The notes under the pieces: generated by a model
What the model saw: only the letters and a program-made list of their open reading frames with translations
Database searches by the model: none
Told to the model about the DNA's origin: nothing
Source of the DNA: Gelatoporia subvermispora B
Taxonomy: Eukaryota > Basidiomycota > Agaricomycetes > Polyporales > Gelatoporiaceae
Length of the DNA: 64,000 nt
Reading direction: 5' to 3'
Assembly: GCA_000320605.2 (NCBI GenBank)
Contig: KB445792.1
Location: 1,803,581-1,867,580 of the forward strand
Part shown: positions 57,856 through 64,000 of the stretch, one piece after another
How the letters are laid out: every line of letters begins with the position of its first letter
Position numbering within the stretch: the first letter of the stretch is position 1
Program-made: the position numbers and the translations under genes

Positions 57856-60800
57856 ATGTCCATGTCCCTCCATCGTGGCGCCGCCATGCCCCTAAACACT
57901 ATTTATGCCAGACGTCCCTCTGCGCCCGTCGTCCCACATCTTCAGATGGCTGACCCCGCCAGCATGGACTCAAACGGCTTGATCACAACAGTTGTGTTCC
58001 TCTCGAACTTACACTGCAGCAGGTACGTCTATCAGCGACTGTCGATGGCTTTCAGCAACCTCACACGACTTCAGTTGCGTACACACCATCCAGGAAATCC
58101 TCTCATCGTTGTCTCCCCCACCGCCTGAGGTCGATGTCTCCATTGTAACACAAAGCATCACTGTAAAGCATGCCTCCGACCTCTCTCCGGCTGACATTAA
58201 GGCCGCCTTGGACGACGCCGGCTTCGACATCGTTGCAACGCCACTCGAGTCCAGTGATCCCCCACGGTCCTTCTCCCGCAGTCTATCGCACCTCTCGACG
58301 CTTCTGTCGGGTAAGTCCCGGAAGCACGTCGAGCAGTGTGGCCAGTGCCAGGCCGAGCTGAAGGCCGAAGATGGACCTGTCGGTGGAGCTTCTTCCCGTC
58401 AGATACGCGAGAAGTTCGGAGAAGACACGCTCACCTGTGACGTGGAAAGCCAGAAATACTCTCGCGATGTGCTCAATGAAAAGAAAACGCCTAACACGGA
58501 TCAGACACCTGCCAACGGCCACAACAGCGCCCCCACTGACAGTCCTCAGCATGTCACGCTCTCCATTGGAGGCATGACCTGCGCGTCTTGTTCCAATACA
58601 ATTACGGACATCCTCTCGGAAATTCCAGGCGTCTCCAAAGTCACCGTAAATCTTCTCGGAAACTCGGCAACGCTGACCGTATCCCGCTCCGAGCTAGTCG
58701 AGAATGTTGTCGAAGCCATCGAAGATGCTGGGTATGAGGCGGAGGTCATCAGTACGGAGCCGCTCTCGTCGACATCGCCTCGCAATGCTGCGAAACAAGA
58801 AGCCGATGGACCTTTTCGGCTCATTTTGTCGGTCGGAGGCATGACTTGCGCATCATGCTCCAATACTGTGACCGAACTTGTATCAGACATACCTGGGGTG
58901 TCTGAGGTTGTCGTCAACCTGCTCGGAAAGTCTACAACCGCAGTTGTCGACAGAAAAGAGCTCGTCTCGCAGGTCGTCGAAGTTATTGAGGATGCTGGGT
59001 ACGAAGCTGAGGTCATGAGCATGGAGCTCCTGCAAAGCGACAGTGCCGAGGATGAACTAGCAGGTCCACGCACCGTATCCTTGCGCATCGACGGTATGTT
59101 TTGCTCGTGAGTTTCTCCCTTCTGTTGTGTCAAGGATATCTCTTGACGTTGTACCGTAGGCATTGCCCCGAGAAGGTCATGACGGCTCTGCAGTCTTTGG
59201 GAGAGAGCGTTAACGTACTCAAACCCATCACATCTTACACTGATCCCATTCTCCGTATCTCCTATAATCCCTCTCTGCCCACATTCACACTTCGCACCAT
59301 CGCGCAGATCCTTGCAGAATCCTCCGCGTCATCAAACCCATTCAAAGTGACGGTGTACCATCCTCCATCCCTTGAAGACCGTGCACGTGTCATGCAGCAG
59401 CGCGAGAAACGCTACCTCCTCAACCGCCTGATTTTCTCTGTCATAGTCGCAATTCCTACCTTTATCATCAGCATTGTCTACATGGACCTGGTCCCTTCTT
59501 CGAATCCGACACGGGTCTGGTTTGAGACACCACTGTGGACGGGCAATACAGCGCGCGGGGTCTGGGCTATGTTTTTCATGGCGACCCCGGTGATGTTTTA
59601 TAGCGCTGGTATATTTCATCGCAGGAGCCTCAAAGAACTGTGGGCACTGTGGAAGCCGGGGAGTAGGACGCCAGTGTGGAAGCGATTTGTTCGTTTCGGA
59701 AGCATGAATCTTTTGGTAGGTGCTGCTATGCACGCGGTTACTCATGACCACTTATACTCCATGGACGCATAGGTATCGACGGGTGTGTCTGTGGCTTACT
59801 TTGCGTCAATCGCGCTCCTGGCTCTCGCAGCCGTTCAGCCCGCGTCAACATCTGGCAGTGGCGATACCACCACATACTTCGACTCCGTCGTCTTGCTGAC
59901 GATGTTCCTGATAGCCGGTAAGTAGATACTAGATTGTTAAGAGACGTACAGATATTGATCGGTTCCATTAGGCCGCTTCCTTGAAGCATATAGCAAGGGT
60001 CACACCGCGAATGCCATCACAGCTCTGGGAAACCTGCGGCCTGCTACGGCACTACTGTTGGAACCAACGGCGACAAAAACCTCGGTATCATCCTCTCCGT
60101 TGTCCGCGAATGCCAGCCTGGACCTCGAGAAAGGTGATCCGCGTTCAGAGGAGAATGCGCTCGCAACCAAGCCTGGCATGCAACTCGAGCGCGTGGATGT
60201 CGAATTCCTTGAAATTGGTGATATTGTCAGAGTACAGCATGGAGCTAGCCCGCCCGCGGATGGGACACTCGTCCTGGGAGAAGGCGCGTTTGACGAGAGC
60301 TCCCTCACTGGCGAGTCGCGTCCCGTGAAGAAGCAGATCGGCGATAAGGTGTTCCTTGGAACAATTAACAAAGGAAAGGTTGTCGATGTCAGAGTCGACG
60401 CGATAGGCGGTGGAACGATGTAATTCGACTTCGTTCTGTCCTGGCCGTCCCCATATCTCACATCTTGCTCATAGGCTGGACCATGTTATGAAGGTCGTCC
60501 GCGAGGGACAAGCGCGTCGCGCGCCGATCGAGCGTCTGGCGGATTTAATCACCGGTTACTTCGTCCCGGTGATCACCTTGCTCGCAATCATCACCTGGGT
60601 GATCTGGCTAGGACTCGGTCTGGGAGGAGCGTTGCCTCAAGACTACCTCGACATCGACGTTGGTGGCTGGAGTGCGTCCCTGAACTTACATGCCTGATTC
60701 GGTTTGCTTACTAATTCTCGATCACTATAGCTGTTTGGTCGCTGGAGTTCGCTATTGCCGTTTTCGTCGTCGCGTGCCCTTGCGGCATTGGCCTCGCAGC

Positions 60801-62189
60801 GCCCACTGCATTGCTGGTTGGTTCAGGCCTTGCAGCGAAGTTCGGTATTCTCGCGCGTGGAGGCGGCGAGGCGTTCCAAGAGGCAGCACAGCTAGATGTT
60901 ATTGTGTTCGACAAGACTGGGACACTCACCGAGGGTGGCGAGCCGCAAGTCACCGATGCAGAACTTGTTGCCCCAGATTTGAATGGTCGGTGGACAAAAG
61001 AAACAGTCTTCGGCCTCGCTGCAGAGCTCGAGACCGCCAGTTCGCATCCGCTCGCACTTGCCATACGCCAGTACTGCTTGGACAACGGGGCAGCTTCACA
61101 GACCGGCTCTGCGTTCGAGGAGACGCCTGGAAGAGGGCTGAAAGCATCGGTCGAGTCGCTGCACTGCACAGCTATCATCGGAAACGAAGCCTGGATGGAG
61201 TCGCACGGCTGCGTGCTCGACGGCAGAATCAGTGCCAAACTGGATGTGTGGAAGACTGAAGCGAAGAGTGTCGTGTTGCTCGCCGTCCAAGAGGATTCCT
61301 CTGCTCCTTTCCTCCCCGCTGCAATATTTGCTGTGGCGGATCGACTCCGCCCGGAAGCGCGCGGCGTTATATCGCACTTGCACTCCCGTGGCATCGGGAC
61401 ATGGATGATCTCTGGAGACAACCAGACCACCGCAAAGGCTGTTGCTCGTTCAGTCGGCATTCCTGAGACAAACGTAATTGCAGGCGTGTTGCCTCATGAA
61501 AAGGTCAGCTGGGTTGGTGGAACATTATTTGCCTGTTATATTGATCACCTTTCCAGGCGGACAAGATCCTCTGGCTACAACAAGCCGGAATGAAACGGCA
61601 AACCATAGGATGGCGCCAATGGTTTGGCAGGCAGAGACTAAACGAACGTTGCATTGTCGCTATGGTTGGGGACGGCATCAACGATGCTCCTGTAAGTCAA
61701 CCGCCATTCATGCTCGCAGCGGCATTTACTGATCCGACAACGCGTAGGCATTGACAGCTGCGGACGTTGGTATTGCGATTGGCTCAGGGAGCGACGTCGC
61801 GATATCTAGTGCTTCCTTCATTCTTGTGTCTTCGAACCTACAAAGCCTACTTACCCTCACCGACCTATCCCGCAAGGTTTTCAATCGGGTCAAATTCAAC
61901 TTCGTAAGTCTACTCGTGAGTGTATCTGCGACGCTATGCTGACAGCTAGGCAACCCAGCTCTGGGCCTGTATCTATAACATCATAGCTCTACCCATAGCT
62001 GCAGGTGTCATATACCCTGCAGGACACGCACGACTCTCACCGGTCTGGGCGTCGTTGGCGATGGCTTTATCGTACGTACACAGTATTTCACGCTTACGAT
62101 CACACCTAACGATTCGCCGCAGATCTGTTTCTGTTGTGTGCAGCTCGTTGCTGCTCAAATTGTACAAGGAACCCAAGATACCAGAATAG
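57856..62189 (+). CDS. CCC2: Copper-transporting P1B-type ATPase (CCC2)
   Basis: Eleven exons, about 1,260 residues. The start is MSMSLHRGAAMPLN at 57856; the stop is at 62187-62189. Four heavy-metal-associated domains are visible with metal-binding pairs: LHCSSCV (across intron 1), GMTCASCSNT twice, and FCSHCPE (across intron 2). Membrane helices follow (FSVIVAIPTFIISIVYM, AMFFMATPVMFYSAG), then the actuator SSLTGESRPVKK, the ion site ACPCGIGLAAPTA, the phosphorylation motif FDKTGTLTEG, the SSHPLALAI histidine and the hinge MVGDGINDAPAL. It loads copper into secretory enzymes such as multicopper oxidases at the Golgi. Yeast Ccc2 has two metal domains, so four is more than the minimum. All splice junctions close in frame. 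Confidence 0.94.
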
Positions 62190-62337
62190 CTAATAACTGT
62201 ACACCATACGCTAGGAAACGCACTGTAGCAATTAGATAGTCACGACGTCGCACTGCCCTATGTCATCATGACTGTACTAGAATGGAGAGCTTATACATCG
62301 AATGATTCCGCCGTGAAGTCTACATGTTGAGCGTTGA
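62190..62337. other. Convergent 3' gap, CCC2 / SPC98
   Basis: Only about 150 bases separate the two stop codons, so the 3' UTRs of CCC2 and SPC98 probably overlap or abut. No further feature was seen. Confidence 0.4.
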
Positions 62338-64000
62338 TCATGCCTTCTGATCTTTGCGCGTTTTGTAGAAATCTGAAAAAGATAGCCGGATGCCCAAGAA
62401 GCGGCAGTCGAGATCGGCATGACTTTGCAACGCATACACAATTGTCTGAGCTCGCTCTGAAAATGATGCACTATACTCCTGGACACGGTTGAGGATCGCT
62501 GGCAATGCTTCGGGGTCATGGTGTCGCTCAGAAGGTTGTGAGTATGCCGCAAGGCCCTGGACACGAAATGACATGAGAGCACTTCCACCAGCAGGCACAG
62601 AAAGTCACGAACTCGAGCAGCGTCTTTCTCGGCGTCCCGCCGTGCGGCTTCAGAGAGGCAGTAGTTGTAGAAGTCGTCCTAGTCGTGTGTTAGACGTTGC
62701 CAGGTTCTTCAACTGAGCTGACTTACTGTTGCTTCCCTGAACTGAAGGATAATGGTGAAGACGTCGCGGACTTGGTTCAAGAGACTCTCCTCGCGTCCTG
62801 CTTTGGGATTCAGCAAGAGAACTTTCTTCACCATGCGGTCAAGATATGCTCGGTGTGCCTCGATCAGCGCATCCAGATCGCCTTCTTTCTTGTTTGCAAA
62901 TTCTTCCAGGTTCTTCCAAGAGCATTCGATGACTTCCAAGTGGCAATACGCCTCGAGCTGACGAATGAAATGAATCATCTCCGCCATAACAATACGAACG
63001 GTATGCCAGTAGTAATCCATTTCTGGTAATTTGTCAGCACTGACGAGCATCGTTTGGAAGCATCTTCACCTGGAATACGGAGGAACGTTTTCGCGCCACC
63101 GGCTATTCGCATCCAACACCTGTTAAGTGTACTCTCAATCCGTTTGATCTTCCACAGATGATTGAACAATTTGAGATATTTTATCATTGCTTCCGGGTCC
63201 AGAATAGTGTCGATTGGCGCATCGACCTTATACTCCAACGTGAAGACGTCCCAGCCAATCTCACCGTGTGAATATTCTAGCATACGGGCATCGAGGCGAC
63301 GCAAGACATCTGGTGGATCGTTCTGGGCATTTGATGAGCGGATGGCAGTCTCCAATGTCGCAGTCAGATTGTGGCGGTATAGAGTATTTGCAGGTCGAGT
63401 GAGGCTTGGCCTGCAAGAACAAATATCAACAATTAACGAGTGGATATAAACCCGCTTCGACACGCACGATAATGATTCCATCAATTGATCCGCGAAATCA
63501 CCGTAAGTTAGGAGGAGGTAGTGTTTGAGTGCCTTGAGGTGGTCCAACAACTTGTATTTCTCGAAGAATACGTCAAATAACCGCCGACTAGCTATCTGGT
63601 AGGCGACATCGATGGAGCGCTCTAATCCGGAGATGTCACTGTACTTGAGAGCTATACCGAGTAAGACAGACGTATGCAGGTCACGCAGGAAGGAACTGCT
63701 TACTTCCACCGGTATTACTCAGTCGTTCTCGGGTGGCAACCCAATCGCTGTCTTGACAACTATAGCGGATGAAGTTCAAGCTCTTGCCGGTCGAGAAGAT
63801 CTGAGGGAATGATTAGTGGAGACATGGGGACCATGCGCAGGCGACATGCCTTGCGGCCGAATGTTTCACCAACAAACGAAGGGAGCATTTCCTTTCTGAA
63901 CTGGTACTTCATTTCCCATAGCTTGAGACCGCTCTCTCTTTGCTCTAGATCTTCTGCGTCACCTGCGAGACCACCGAACCCGCCATCAGATGGGTTGCCA
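62338..64000 (-). CDS. SPC98: Gamma-tubulin complex component 3 (SPC98/GCP3/Alp6), 3' part
   Basis: Runs off the right edge; only the C-terminal part is present, ending FYKTRKDQKA at 62338. The GCP signature segments are clear: YQIASRRLFDVFFEKYKLLD, LKALKHYLLLTYGDFADQLM, ARPANTLYRHNLTATLETAI, LRRLDARMLEYSHGEIGWDV, VDAPIDTILDPEAMIKYLKL, FNHLWKIKRIESTLNRCW, EMIHFIRQLEAYCHLEVIEC and AHRAYLDRMVKKVLLL. The order and wording fit GCP3 better than GCP2. The protein nucleates microtubules at the spindle pole body with gamma-tubulin and Spc97. Introns of about 50 bases interrupt it at several places. The N-terminal half lies outside the window. Confidence 0.9.

Overview
The window is nuclear DNA from a filamentous basidiomycete, most likely an Agaricomycete. 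The evidence is dense genes split by many 50-70 base introns with GTRNGT donors and CTNAC-type branch sites, moderately high GC in exons, recognisable basidiomycete protein families, and a Tnp2-type transposase of the kind abundant in mushroom-forming fungi. No tRNA, rRNA, CRISPR or plasmid-like feature was seen. Exon boundaries were inferred by eye from frame continuity and GT-AG signals. ATG starts were checked where possible.

Layout. (1) 0.17-9.1 kb holds one large multi-exon gene: a P-loop GTPase domain, a cysteine/histidine-rich region and a C-terminal VWA domain. (2) 9.4-23.1 kb is a gene-poor repeat island. It holds a 9,915 bp DNA transposon (9991-19905) with 11 bp terminal inverted repeats, a Tnp2 transposase and three accessory genes. 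This element sits inside a smaller inverted-repeat element (9941-21440). The uninterrupted second arm of that element gives the empty site and points to a 2 bp TG target duplication. Further degenerate repeats follow to 23.1 kb. (3) 23.2-64 kb is a gene-dense conserved block: RTP1/TANGO6, a TRAPPC2L-like subunit, cytochrome b5, an FG nucleoporin with an N-terminal membrane helix, a tail-anchored coiled-coil protein, ribosomal protein eL20, an Rcf2-like HIG1 protein, a four-helix membrane protein, a TPA1/OFD1 prolyl hydroxylase, NOP13, a ferric reductase, a second and more canonical RCF2, a UEV (AKTIP-like) protein, a VIP1/ASP1 inositol pyrophosphate kinase, a CCC2 copper ATPase and the 3' part of SPC98/GCP3, which runs off the right edge.

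How the genes relate. The block is mostly unlinked housekeeping functions: nuclear transport, ribosome biogenesis and translation, respiration, vesicle traffic and spindle nucleation. Three redox/metal genes (cytochrome b5, ferric reductase, CCC2) touch iron and copper handling, but spacing and orientation give no sign of a cluster. VIP1 and CCC2 share a roughly 450 bp divergent promoter. The most unusual parts are the multi-gene transposon with its readable insertion history and the GTPase-VWA gene beside it.
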